This document shows positions 48,166-59,960 of a stretch of 64,000 nt of DNA, piece by piece. Position numbers and translations under genes: made by a program. Positions within the stretch are counted from its first letter, which is position 1. Each line of letters starts with the position of its first letter. This DNA is from Hymenoscyphus infarciens (Eukaryota; Ascomycota; Leotiomycetes; Helotiales; Helotiaceae). The notes under the pieces are model-generated. The model saw only the letters and a list, made by a program, of their open reading frames with translations. It was not told the origin of the DNA and made no database searches. The stretch lies in NCBI GenBank assembly GCA_001414345.1, contig LLCB01000041.1, forward strand, positions 1 to 64,000. Direction: 5' to 3'.

Positions 48166-49383
48166 GTTCTGCTTATAGCAAGAATAGTGCTTTGCAGGTA
48201 AGGTCCTGCTCCTTTCCTTCCAAGGATGAAAGGTGAGCTACGCAACGCCAGGGAATGGAAGTGTCCTTTTCATTTTAAAAAGAGAAAGCAAGAGAAGCTC
48301 CAATTTACTGAGATTCAACTTCTGCTGACTTCTTAGTCAATAAAGCTTCCGAAAGATAGATCTCAATCCACGCATCTTTCCATTTCACAAGCGTCCATTC
48401 GAAATCTCAGAGCTACCTTCTATATCACACGTAGTATAACTTGCCTTAAGTAGCAAAGTCAAGACTCCTCAAGCGAAAACTCTTCCCTCCCCAAGTAACC
48501 AAAACATAAGAATTTTCCTTCACCTCATTACTCTCAAACAAATAGAGCTATCAACCAAAAAGTTTCAGGACAATGAAAGAAATCGAGTCTCTCCTTCTTC
48601 CAAATCCTCTTGAACACTAATCTTTAACTATCTTAGACATTTCGCTCAAGATTTACCAGAACAAGTGCCTGAGAACAACGACCAACCCTCTCATGAAAAC
48701 GGCGGGGATACAGAGATACGACCTCTTGCTAGCGTCAACGTTAGGACCAATTTGCCGTCTTCCCGTTGACTCTTCTAGTGGAATACCATGTTTACTGTTG
48801 CCATGCACGCTGTCGAAATATGTTGCCAAATTATTCGCGTGCCTGTAGTTGAATTTGGATGGCACGGTACTGTCACCTGACAGCCACCTACTCCTAAGCG
48901 AAATCCCAGAAATCCCCCTCCTCCCCAACCCAAAAAGATACAGTTTTATATCCGTACTAAGTGTTTTCTAACTCTTCACCAATTGGATTATTGGACCTTT
49001 ATTGGCGCTTTCTTGATTAAAAAATGGGTTTTTTATAGGCAAGTTTTAAAGGAGACGACTGCGTATTATCGTAATATGTTATAAAATTACTAGCCTACGC
49101 TTTGGCTTTTGAGGAAATCTTGTAATACTTGGACTCAACGTGTACTACTCTAGCTCAGTTTTCTGTTATTGTAATTGTACTGGTGCCTATACCTCAATTA
49201 CGAGTTTCGCGATTCTATAAGAAACTACAATCCGTAAATCATGACTGCCATCCTCGACCTTCGTTCAAAAATCCGCGAGTACCATCTCATGTCAGCATTT
49301 CTAGCTATCAGAACCGAAATTGCCAAAATTCCCAGGACCTCGATTACTGGTTCTCGTGTTGTAACATATCTCGCGAGAACAAA

Positions 49384-50953
49384 TCATACACGTTGTAATC
49401 CCACCTTCTTATTTTCAACCTGCGCCGCCGTCAGCACATCGCAAATCCAAAACAAAGAAGACTCACATCAAAAGCGACCTGCACATCCCTAAAAACCGGC
49501 TCTCCAATCACCCACACATCCCCCAACCCACTAACCTTCTCCCCACTTCCACTATGTCTGTGATCCCTCACATCCTTCGACTGAACCCCCATCCTACTCT
49601 CCACAACCATACCAATACAGTAGCCACTACCCATTTCCATTCTCCCCAGACTGAATCTCCCGCCGGGAGCAGAAAAGAACTCTTTACTCCGGCCTTTGAG
49701 AACTTCCACTTGCCAGCCAGCGAAATCGAGATGAAGTTGTGGGGGTTTGAGACAGGGGTAGGCGTGGAATTGGTCGTATGGGGGTGGGAGACGCTTCGCT
49801 TGGGTTTTGGCGTAGATGGAGCGTGCTGCCATGGGGGGTGCGAGGATGAAGGGGGTGTTTATCTGTTTCAATCAGTGAGCAACCAAAACAGGTCTATGAG
49901 AGGAGGGGGGATTTGAGGTACATCTAGAATAACAAGTTGATTGAGAACGTTCTTCACGCCATCCACCCAAACACCATGCATCTGGATCTGCCAAAACCCA
50001 TCGATCCCTCGTACAGGCATCCATTTCCAATCATGATCAGGATCACTTGCCACCTCCGTATCATACACAGAAGCCCTATCGTCGAGATGTTCTTCACTTT
50101 TGAATTCCTCGTGGGCTTCTGGGTTTTGGCTGGACTGTGAGTCTTGTGTTTCTTTCTCGACTTTGCGGATTGATGTCACCGGTGTACCACCCAGACTAAA
50201 GAGTCCTTCTTGGCCATTCAAAAGGACTAGTGACCATAAATGTGTGTCAAGGATGCCCTTTTCGATAAGTTGTGATAGCAAAGATGTCGTATTCAATTGA
50301 CTCAATGACTCCGCAGGCGCAAGACCAAGGTAAGCTCCGGAAGGAAGAAGAGTCTGAATCCACTGCTTCGCAGGTCTACAATGGGCGAAGGAAACGGGAA
50401 TCATCCTCTCAATAGTATTGAGATGTAAGAGGTCAGTTGGCTGACGACAAGTAGGGAATGAGAGCGGCTGTTCTGAGTCCTCTGTTATGTTGATTAGCAC
50501 CATTGTGCCAATAATTTCGAAAAACGAAAACTTACTATAAGTCCTACTCCTCGCATCCTCAAAGAAACTCCCCAACTCACTCTGCGTACTCTTGACATAA
50601 AAATCCCGAGTCAACATATCAAGATCCATCTGCACACTCTGCGCAGGTTCGCCCAATTCCAATGTAGCAAACCAATTCCCTTGCCGTCCAACTTCACCGA
50701 GAAGTACAGTGCTGGCTTGAGTCCCATGCACATGTCTTGGCTTCCGGACAACGGTGTTTCCTTCAAAGGTACGTGTTGTAGCTGCGAAGCGTGCTTCGAT
50801 CTTTTGGACTTCTTCCAGGAGACTGGTGAGGTTCGCGAGGTCGGGGATGGGAAAAGAGCCCTCTCTCCTAGCGATAGTATAGTGTATCGGCGAGAGATGG
50901 GCGGTCGCGGTAATGCTGAGGAGGAGAAATAGGATGATGCGTTTGGTCGACAT
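49384..50953 (-). CDS. Secreted pepsin-like (A1 family) protein with altered active-site motifs
   Basis: Aspartic-protease fold. Exons 50953-50536, 50481-49922, 49862-49467 and 49419-49384 give 469 residues. Residues 1-19 form a signal peptide (MSTKRIILFLLLSITATA). The line NWFATLELGEPAQSVQMDLD matches the first-lobe entry of pepsins. GLAPAESLSQLNTTSLLSQL, SLVLLNGQEGLFSLGGTP, WQIQMHGVWVDG and VWVIGEPVFRDVQVAFDVEN match the later lobe and the C-terminus (VENKKVGL). The two catalytic triads are changed: the first is D-M-L where D-T-G is expected (MDLDMLTRDFYV), and the second is D-I-N (LDINTPFILAP). Both Asp residues remain but the Thr-Gly partners are gone, so activity is doubtful. The gene lies 0.7 kb downstream of cds1, in the same orientation. 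Confidence 0.85.
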
Positions 50954-51667
50954 GGTGGGCCTATAGAAGTGGTTGTTATTGGAGATGTGGAAAGGGCATC
51001 ACCCCATGTTGCGAACTCGGTACTAGTACTCGCTGGTCGCAACTTCCCCAAGAAAATTGAAGAAACGTCCAATTCCACCTCTCGCGATGAACCTCAAAAG
51101 GCGGCAGTAAATAAACCACCTGCTGTTCAAACTTTTCCAGTACTATTTAAGAACTTTCTTGTTCCAAAACAACTGGTCAATAGTTTCCAAGTGCTCCGGG
51201 TACTTTTTTTTTACCCAAAGTACCCCGAGAAGTCGGAACAACGAGGGTTGGGTAGGCAGGTACGAACCTGATGTATTTACAATATCCATCGTGAGCATTT
51301 TAAAATCCAACCCACGAACATAAAATAATACGAAAAAGACAACAGCAGAAAATAAGAAGAAAAAGCTTAGAACAAAGTGTGTATTGCTGCCATTTACTTT
51401 TCTCATTCCCCCTTAAGACTCACCCACCAGGGTTCATCTCTAACCTCTCACAGATTACACCCAAATATCAGCAATGTCCATTTCGCCAAAGACTACCTGG
51501 AGCCCCACGAATGATCACGTATCATGCCCTTAATAAACAAAGAAGAGGAATCCAAGCTGAAGCCACAGAAATAGACGGGAGAATGAAAAATGGTATTGTA
51601 TTATACACGAGAAGGCAGGCATGCGACTTAGAGGTATCATCACTCGTTAATGCTATCAGCTTTTCAC
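50954..51667. other. Region between cds1 3' end and protease 5' end
   Basis: Tandem (head-to-tail) spacing of 0.7 kb on the minus strand. It should contain the cds1 3' UTR and the protease promoter. No further gene is supported. Confidence 0.45.
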
Positions 51668-53254
51668 TCATCTCCTTCTCACCGCGCCATTCAAGCAGTC
51701 CAAGACCTATATTTTGTTAGCGAAATTGCGGAATGGGGTTTGAGGGGGTACGTACGCCTTCAGCGATTACACCTTGGTTTACAAGATGTTTGCTGATCCC
51801 CTTTACCAGTTCCATCTGCTCCTCTGGACTAAGTCCTGTGATGACAGTCTCGATGACTCCACCGAGGGAGACATTGTAGACTGCGATGAAACTGTGATAG
51901 TACATGTATGCGAAGAAGCCCATGATGAATTGACAATCCATGCGGTCAGTTATTCCACCGTGACCTGGAATGGAATCGCCAAAATCCTTGATCTTGAAAG
52001 TACGCTTGAGGCCCGAGGCGAAGAAGCCTCCAAATGGCGCGATCAAAGAGGCAAAGGTGGCGAAGAGGAGGATATGAATTTGCATTGGTGCCATCATGAA
52101 GCTCTTGGCGAAGGGAAACCAGATAGGGAGATTGTAGACGTGGGGGACAAAAACGGGATTTGGTACGCACTCAAGTCCGGTGAAGATATTTGCTCCAAGG
52201 TCCTAATATTATTAGCTGATTTCACTTCGAGATATCCGAAATTCTTACATTTACAGGGCAAATAAAGTACTTGTACCGCATGAGAACATTGGTCATCCCA
52301 ACGCCAAAAATGACAGTAAAGATCCAGGCGCCAAGGAATCCTTCAACCGTCTTTTTGGGGGACAACTTGATCAGTTGTGTTCTACCGACCGTGATACCAA
52401 CCAGGTAGGCGAAAATATCATTGCAAATGACCAGAGAAACTGGCAAGAAAAACCAGATCATTCCCTCAAAGACATTGTTCATAATAAAGTGAGCCTGGAC
52501 CACAATCAAGTACAGAGCCATATGGGTCCATGCGAATTGTGTAAACTGGAAACGGTAGTGACCAGCTTGTAGCGAAGTGACGAAAAATACGAAGCCTGTG
52601 ATTTCAATTAGCCATGTTCTGAGCTTGGACCTTCCCCCCTGAAAACCTACCGATCACATAGAGCATGAAGCTTATGAACCTGTGATGGGTTGCAAAAGGC
52701 AAAAGTACTTTATCGACCAACACAATGTGCTTGAAGTAGTAAATGACGCTCTCTCCGTATAAAAAGTACATGGTCGTGGCTAACCAGTACCAGTTCAGGG
52801 ATTTTGTAAATCGTAACCGCCGCGCCCGACTGGGCACATTGGCAATCGCAATAACCTCCTTGAACGAGACGATTTGTACACCCGTGACAATTATGATAAT
52901 GTAGATGTGTCCCATGAACATGGCGCCAAAGAAGGCACCAATCATGACGAAGGTCCATATCGATCGCGTTACGAAGGTCTGCCTCTTCTTCTCATACTCG
53001 GATATCGGCGCCTCTTGGATCTGTGCCAAACAAGTTAGCTTGCGCTCTTCTTTCCACCGCGCTGCTGGAAGTAGGAAGGAAAAGGAAGAAGCGCTTACAT
53101 CGGCTGCAATATCACTCCCACTGCCCGGTTTCGTCGTCGGCGATCCAGGCTCTGATGCAGCCTCACTGATGTCCGAGAAACTGCTCCTCCGCCCATCTAC
53201 ACCTGAACTGTGACCATTCCGATGGTTGAACTTGATCCCTCTGCGCGGTGCCAT
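51668..53254 (-). CDS. CDS1: Phosphatidate cytidylyltransferase (CDP-diacylglycerol synthase)
   Basis: Integral ER membrane enzyme making CDP-diacylglycerol from phosphatidate and CTP, feeding phosphatidylinositol, phosphatidylserine and cardiolipin synthesis. Exons 53254-53099, 53020-52651, 52595-52249, 52202-51756 and 51706-51668 give 452 residues. The family signature is present as SGLKRTFKIKDFGDSIPGHG followed by GITDRMDCQF. Many hydrophobic helices are visible, and the cytosolic N-terminus is Ser/Gly-rich. SPKKTVEGFLGAW is the other conserved loop. The first intron (78 nt) is in frame and has a GCTAACT branch site. The last intron (51755-51707) has GCTAAC and leads to a short C-terminus (VLDCLNGAVRRR). 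An upstream in-frame ATG exists at 53416, but MAPRRGIKFNHR looks like the true start. Diverges from uvsD. Confidence 0.92.
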
Positions 53255-54012
53255 CTTGGCCTTTGTAATTTGGTCGATGCCGCGAGAAAAGGTTTCCGAA
53301 ATCCCTTCCCTTTCCGGCGGAGGTCCTGCTTTTTGAAAGAGGATACGGCGCCAAGTATTTGGTATTTGGAGAATCTGCGAAGGTGGCTTGACTACGCTTT
53401 TCCTTCCAACATCCAAAGAAGAGCAATCGAGCAGCAGAGTCTGCGAGGAGATGAAAGGAGGAGTCGGCCGATTTTCCGCGGGCAGAGTAGTTTTTGGTTG
53501 TCGGTGATGTTTCTTGGTGGCTCTTCAGAAGTTCTTTCCGCTGACGTATCTCCAGCCTGGGTTGCCTGGACCAATTTCTTCTCAGCGGGTCTGGTTGTGT
53601 GCTGTGCTGTGCAGCGCAGCGCAGGCTGAGGAGCTGGGCTGGGGTGTTGTATTGTCAGCAAGCAAAGTGCTGCACCTCTAAGGTAAGCTTGTGAAAGTCG
53701 CGTGCAGGGGCTGCGTCGGGTCGTCGCAGATACATACAAATACCACCTTAATTAAATTTATATCAAGCCTCGCCGAGTTTGTTTCTTGTCTTGACACAAA
53801 TTGTGAGCTCAACGCTTCACAAGAAGTTGAAGAGTAATCAGCCAAGGTATAGTATTTGGACTCGTACTCCACAAGTCGGAGATGCAACGCCCCGGTCCGT
53901 ACTCCGAAGGCGGTGAGTCCGGCAGAACGCGTTTCCCTCTTACCGATTTCACCATGGCACTTGCAATGACTACCCATACCAACCCCTCTCTGCTCAATGA
54001 CGACCTCCAAGG
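53255..54012. promoter_or_regulatory. Divergent promoter of cds1 and uvsD
   Basis: Head-to-head spacing of about 760 bp. A GTGCTGTGCTGTGCAGCGCA low-complexity run lies near 53598-53625. No consensus element was identified with confidence. Confidence 0.5.
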
Positions 54013-56471
54013 ATGACGGGGCACGACGAAGATGACTTCTTCTCCGACGATATTGATCTCAATGAACTGGGCAACGACTACCTGACCGAACTCGAGAATA
54101 ATGCCATCCAGTTTACCCAAGCCCGGGCCCGGACGAAGGTAGCGCCTTCGTCCGACTACGGAGATGGAATTGATGATGAGGATTTGGACGATGCCGTAGT
54201 GATTGACGAATCTAGAAGTACGCCTGCTATCAATTCGGCTCTGCAACGAAATCTGCCAGGACAACCCCAAAGAGAGCATTTTCATCAGTTTCGACAACAA
54301 CATGATGGCCTGGGAACTATCGGTAATCCTCGTGCCCCATTGGCAAATCGTCAACCAGCGAATAGTCCTCCTCCGCCTCGCCTTGATCAACCAAGGCAGG
54401 TCCCGAATCGAGTCGCAATCGCCCAGCATGATTCCATGGTAGCGGAACAGGGCAGCCAGCCATCTTTTACAAACGAGGGAAATCAGGCGGGGCTTGAAGC
54501 AATGCAGAAGCAAATTCAAGAAGTGAGGCCGCATATCATTACAGTAGAGTTGTGCTGACCCTTTTCAGCTTATGAGGGAACGAGATACTCTAAAAAAGGA
54601 CCTAAACGCAAAGCATGGCGAGATAGCGATTGTACGAAGTAAACAGGAAAAGACAGTCAAAGAATACGAGCGGGAAATGATAGCTCTCCGGAAGATCAAC
54701 GAGGATCGAATATCGAAGCAGGAGAAGGAACTGGAAGCAGCCAAAATTGCGGAGAAGAACGCAGCAACCGAACGAGAATTCCTACGGCAAGAGGTGGCAG
54801 AAGAATCCGAGAAAGTGCGCAGGTTAAACAGGATGAAAACAAAAGAGAAACAGGGGGTTCCTGTGACGACCCCAAAAAAGAAGACACTCCCTCATAGGGA
54901 TGGGTTTGATGATGATGAGATTGATGTTCTCTCTCCCTCGAGAATTTCCCCCTCGAAGTTTCGAAACCGGCTGCTTGGTTCTCCCTCAAAATCAAACGGC
55001 GCGAAAAGGAAACGAAAGAATGTGGAAAGTCCAATTTCCGCTCTTGAAGTGAGGCAAGCGGATGAACCCGTTGTACAACGGGAAGACAGCAATGAAATGA
55101 TTTTAGACGAGTCTTTGATTGATAGCCTTAGTCGTCCAGACGATCGTTTTGATGTGAGCCTCAATTCCGTGTAAAAATTCAATCATCGCATGCTAATGGC
55201 AATAGTTCCTCGGAACCATGCTGGATCATCAAATAAATTTGGGCCACCTTCGCTCGATCCAGGAGCTAGACAAGTATTTTCTTCCATCAGCGCCAAAAGA
55301 GTCCTTCCAATCTATGATACTTGGTAAAATTCCGATGTTAGGGCTGAAGAAGTCTCAAAAGGATCTCCCAGTCGACTTTTGCGAGCTTTTGATTTCCCTG
55401 TGGGCAAAATGCATGGAAGAAAAATATGTATGTAGGACCTCTCAAATTTGTCTTCAAGCACTAACAGACAAAACAGCTCGCACCCATACACATTTTTATA
55501 GATATGCTTACTATGGCCCTTGAACTCAAAACTACATCGATAGCACCATCAATCACCGACTCCATCGTTCCACTCACTCAGCTTACTGCAGATCTTGTCG
55601 TTATCCCCAGATGGAAAGGCCACTCGGCAGAACACGAAAAATGTGTTGATGTTTCAGCATGCTTGGCTCTGCTTCATATCACTGCGCTTGGTTGTATGTC
55701 AGAGCAAGATCACATCATTCGATTTTGGAAATTGATGCGTTTTGATTTTGTTCTCGTCATGCTCAGTCCAACACATCCAACTCCCGATTTCGAAATGATG
55801 CTACGTCTACTTTCTACAAGTGTCTTCAAGGAAAGCTTCGGTGCTATCGTAGCAGAGGCCACCCAAGCTTCTCAAGTTATGGACAATATTCTCGATCGAC
55901 TTACATATACCCTTTTCGATGTTCCCCCATTACCTCACACGTCTGAGAAAATGGCTATTGATGTCCTTTCAAAACTCCGGGTGAAGGTTTTGCAATTACT
56001 GACAAGTATGACACGATCTCCATTCGCTAGCAGAGCCATGGCAATGCACCCGCATGCTATTGGGAGACTTGTCAGTCTCATCAGTGATGAAGTAGATGAT
56101 TTATACGATTACAAAGCTCGTCACGAAGAGAGGTAATTTTAACCCCCCCCCATCCCTTCCTTCCTTTTCCATTCCCACACACTAACACCATCAACAGTTC
56201 TCGAACAATAAGTCTAGCAACACGCCTCCTCTACTTCCTCGTCACAAAATTCGACGCCGAAATCGATATTCAAAAGAAACTAGCTGTCATCCGGGGTGGT
56301 TCACAGAAATACCTCCTCGCGCTTTCCCGCTTGAATTTTTCCGAGGATGATCTGTTGTTGGAGTCGGGGATTGATTCGGATGTTGCGAGTTGTGCTTTGG
56401 AGATGTTGGAGCTTGTTGTTACTCCCGAGGAAGGGGAAGCTATCCATTTGGCTTTCTCTACGAATCCTTGA
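54013..56471 (+). CDS. uvsD: DNA-damage checkpoint protein UvsD (Rad26/ATRIP homologue)
   Basis: Partner of the ATR-class kinase (UvsB in Aspergillus) that senses RPA-coated single-stranded DNA in the nucleus. Exons 54013-54522, 54569-55153, 55206-55427, 55477-56132 and 56198-56471 give 748 residues. The acidic N-terminus (GHDEDDFFSDDIDLNEL) fits an RPA-binding patch. A strong Lys/Glu coiled coil follows at about 168-270 (MRERDTLKKDLNAKHGEI, then KQEKELEAAKIAEKN), as in ATRIP, where it mediates oligomerisation. A basic KRKRKN stretch may be a nuclear signal. The C-terminal half is helical (FWKLMRFDFVLVMLSPTHPT, MDNILDRLTYTLFDVPPLP) and corresponds to the Rad26/ATRIP C-terminal region. The assignment rests on this architecture and on remembered family sequence. 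Confidence 0.85.
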
Positions 56472-57718
56472 TGTTTGGTTTTGTATGTGTTGATTGTGTG
56501 GATTGTAAATTAGAAGATGGTATTTATGGTTCGGCCGGGCGGTGTTTTGTTGATGGTTTATGGGATGGGGAGTTTATCTTCGGGTTGCATTTGTCTGGTA
56601 AATCGGGAGTGATGGTATGGGGTATATAGCATTAGGTGCATGGGGTCTTGGATGAATGTCAAGGTTTTTACATGAGTTGCTAGCTAGGCTAGCGAAGGCA
56701 TGAGAGAATTGTTGACTTTTTCTTCTTCTTTTTCTTTCGCTTTTTTTCCAACTGTAATTCTCTTATAGCGTTATTTCCTTTGGTATTCCTCTTCTCGGGA
56801 GACATTTCTGGACGTTTCCTAGGCAGGAGATTGGGTCGTTGATCCTCGGCTTTTTGGCTCAAACTCTGACATGGCTCTCGCCTCCGTTGGGGAACAATGT
56901 CTCTTTAAGTTGAAGATTGTGTTTATGCACTTACGGCATCGGAGTCACTGCAACGAATACCACAACACGTCTCCGGGATTCGGGTTGCTATTTTGGTCAT
57001 GCACGGATTTTGGTTTCTGGGTCGCTGATGGTAGTCAGGATTTAGGTCAGTGTACTATTCGAATTCTGAGCTTTGCTCCGAGTACGGAGGTCACGCGTGG
57101 CCAGAAGAAGTCTTGCAACGCCAAGATAGGAGGGCTACATGTGGCTGATGGGCGGAAAATTCACATAGTAGTTCCCTGAAGCAGATGTTATCTTAGGGAC
57201 TTTTTGTGGTCTCGTCGCTGTTGCTTGGGAAATATTAGCCTGTAACTACAGGAGTGCTCGTTGTTCGGTAGAGGGGTATGATACCGTGGCTGTTGCAAGA
57301 CTTCTCACCGCGACGGTACATGCTATCCTTCTATTGCCTTGGGATTTTTGTCGTGACAACTTGGAATATTATAAGGGAAGGGTTGGAAGGATAGAGGAAG
57401 GATAGAGAGTCGGAGTTGCTCATTCTTTTATCACTTCTCGGATGATATGAGGAATTATCCTAGACTGGTGCGTATAATCACGGGAAAGGAGGTGGTATGC
57501 GGAGCAAATCCCATGTTTCTTACGAGGCTCAAATGGATTTTCATGATCTCTCATAGTACAGTAAGGGATGGGATGGGATGGGATGTAAGAAGATGGAAGT
57601 TCTTCTTTCAATCCAAAACCCTCGAGCAAAACCCAAGAAATCAAAAGAGAATCCCGCACATTAAATCAGAAGCCTAGAGCAAAACAATCAAAAATTATCT
57701 CTTCGCGAGGCAGAGATA
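56472..57718. other. Intergenic region, nothing recognised
   Basis: About 1.25 kb between convergent 3' ends. A plus frame of 102 codons at 56871-57179 lacks motifs and is not called. A GGGATGGGAT run lies near 57565-57580. Confidence 0.4.
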
Positions 57719-59211
57719 CTACTCCTCAAACTCCTTAATCCCCTCCAAAATAGCGTCATCAACAGTCTTCAAAAGTCCCTTGGCAGTTTCCATATCCCCC
57801 TCTACAATCTTGCCCGCTAAAACTATACTAGGACGATCGTAATCCGCTTTCAAACTCTTCAACGTCACCACAGCGACAGCACTCAGCTTCGCCTTCTTGA
57901 ATTCTTCGGCTTTCTCCTTCATCGCCGGCACAGAAGCTAGGACGTTGACGGCGATGTTGTCTCGTCTGTACTCGACGATCTTCTTTGAATCTTCGGCGTT
58001 GAGAGGAGGAAGCAAGCGAGAGTCATCGTTTGTGCTTAAAGATGCGGAGTGCAGGTATTGGACAGCTGTTTGGATGGGGATTGCGGCGTGAAAGCCAGAT
58101 GTGTAGTCTGTTATTGCGGTGTTGAGTGATTTGACGCGGGAATCAAGGAGCGCGAGGGAATTGAGGACTTTTTCGGTTCGCGAGATGGTTACGGGGGCGC
58201 GGGTAGTGATGGAAGCTGCCCAGTGTGGAGAGTGGATTAGATCTGGGATTGGGACGAGATCTTCAAAGGGACTCCGTTTCCCGAGGGCTCCTGGGAGGGC
58301 TTTGATTCAGAGTTTTTTTCGATCCATAGCCCAACTGCCGAGTGGGGGTGGGTTTTCTGCGGACCTGGCTGAGAGGGTCTTTTCTGGAGCGCGGGTGGAG
58401 GCAGATACGGGGGAGTATTTGTACCACTTGTCCTGGGGAACGGGGGATGGCACTACGAGTAGGTTTCTGATGCCCCTTTTCTCTGGGTTGGATGTAGAGA
58501 CGGACTTGGCTTCTCGTGCATCGTCTCAATGAAGGGGACGAGAGGGCTCCTCATTGGATCGAAGATGTATTCAGTGACGGCTAATGGGAAGTCATCGCGG
58601 TGTGCGACTACTTCTTCGATAGTCATGGTTCGCATTTCCAATGGAACCCCTGATGCGAAATTCCCGTGGGGTATGGAGAACCGGAAGGATGGGTGTTTTT
58701 GGAACTCTTGGAGTGCGAAAACTTCTTCGACGGTGACTTTTGCTGGGTCTTCGGCAATTCTTCTTCCGAAGTCTCGGTCGTGAGACTTGATTTCTTTTTC
58801 GCGGGTCTTTCTTCTCAACTCTTCGAAGGTATCTTATTCTGAGGCACGGGGGTGGAGAGCACCTCCGCTGGGAACGAGATCGAAGGGGTGGAGGGGGTTG
58901 ATTTGGTGGCTTTCGGTGGGCGTGTTTCCCTTTTCGACAATTAGGTCCTTGACGCCTTAATCGGTGTGTTTTTTGAAGATGTCTAGGTCATTGCTAGTAA
59001 TTATTTCTGCAAGAGTCTTCTTCGTCTCTTCGAATGCCTTCTTTGGTGCGGCTCGGGGGGAAACAGTTGGTTCTTTGGCAATGGTTGGTTTCAAGGGGTT
59101 GCTGAGTTCTTCGCTGGTTGTTTCGGGGAGCTTGGTGAAAATGGCCGAGGTTGAGGTTGCTGTGGGGAGTCCAGTGAGGGAGACGACGATGAGGGGCTTG
59201 AGGGCGACCAT
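57719..59211 (-). pseudogene. HsbA-domain (hydrophobic surface binding protein A-like) gene with nonsense and frameshift lesions
   Basis: The start encodes MVALKPLIVVSLTGLPTATS, a signal-peptide-like beginning. The same frame continues past TAA at 58959-58957 (KKHTD*GVKDLIVEKG) and TAA at 58836-58834 (ASE*DTFEELRRK), both compatible with former CAA codons. Around 58525 the sensible reading changes frame (EAKSVSTSNPEKRG, QDKWYKYSPVSAS), then meets TGA at 58309-58307. It ends in an HsbA-type helical domain (SRVKSLNTAITDYTSG, AIPIQTAVQYLHSAS, PPLNAEDSKKIVEYRRDNIA, ADYDRPSIVLAGKI, LLKTVDDAILEGIKEFEE). HsbA-type proteins are secreted wall or surface proteins that can recruit hydrolases. The last 98 codons alone are open, so a short N-truncated product is conceivable but unlikely to be exported. 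Confidence 0.7.
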
Positions 59212-59960
59212 TTTAGGTGATGGTCTTTGTGGTTTGTGGTGAGTTGTTCTTTTTGGAATGAAAGAGGTTTGGAAATGGAGGTGGAATTTTTTAACAGCAT
59301 TCTTTCTTCGTTAGTGAGTTTAGTATATTTTATTTGACTATTCCGTGTCCAATTGAAGACATTCATATTCGTGGTTTTTATGCTAAAGTTTTGGTGTAGT
59401 GATGGTTGTGAGGGGGACTCGCTTAGCCCCTTGGTGACAGGAATCTAAGTGGAAGTTTAGTGTTGACGAAGGGGAAAGTGTCAATTCTTAGAAATGGCAT
59501 AGATGTTAGGTCTCAGATGGTGCGTGTGTGGGTAAGTGTGCAAGTGTTACAATTACATTTGGAAGACCTAAGTCATTGGGATTGTATTTCCCGATTCCCT
59601 GACCCGACATCAGCGTTTCTGCAAGTCGTTCTTTCCCTCTGCGGGACTTGTAGCTCAATCTTGTGGGAAAGAATATACTGGACTAATAGAAACTAAACCC
59701 TTGTTCTAAGCCCCTCGAGTAACGATCTTGATTCTCCGAGTCTTGCCTGAATATTTAGTATTAAAAACTACGTGATATCAACTTTAGGTAAGTTGCAAGT
59801 TTCCGTGCCGGCTAACGTATGTTGTGATGTGATGTGAATTAGATCGTTTTCAATCTTGACAGTGTCTTCACTCGGTAGATTTGGGAAGATAGGTAATAGT
59901 TGGTCAAGTTCTGACAGGAAAACTTGAACTTCACTAATAATGATTTCTAATCCCGCAAAG
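59212..59960. other. Intergenic region, nothing recognised
   Basis: Upstream of the HsbA-type relic and downstream of the PARG-like relic. No gene, RNA or repeat recognised. Confidence 0.4.

Larger units (their letters stand above)
46227..49383. repeat. AT-rich island and flank without genes
   Basis: AT-rich until about 47300, then mixed sequence. A pair of similar stretches near 47455-47530 and 47625-47690 (TTACACATCGCA.TTAG.GCT and CTCTGAAGCTATA) forms a local direct repeat about 170 bp apart. A 91-codon minus frame at 48653-48928 has no recognisable motif. Nothing else supported. Confidence 0.45.

Noticed and set aside
48653..48928. 91-codon minus-strand open frame
   Set aside because: No recognisable domain, no introns or neighbours to support it.
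56871..57179. 102-codon plus-strand frame downstream of uvsD
   Set aside because: No motif or homologous pattern; likely part of 3' flanking DNA.
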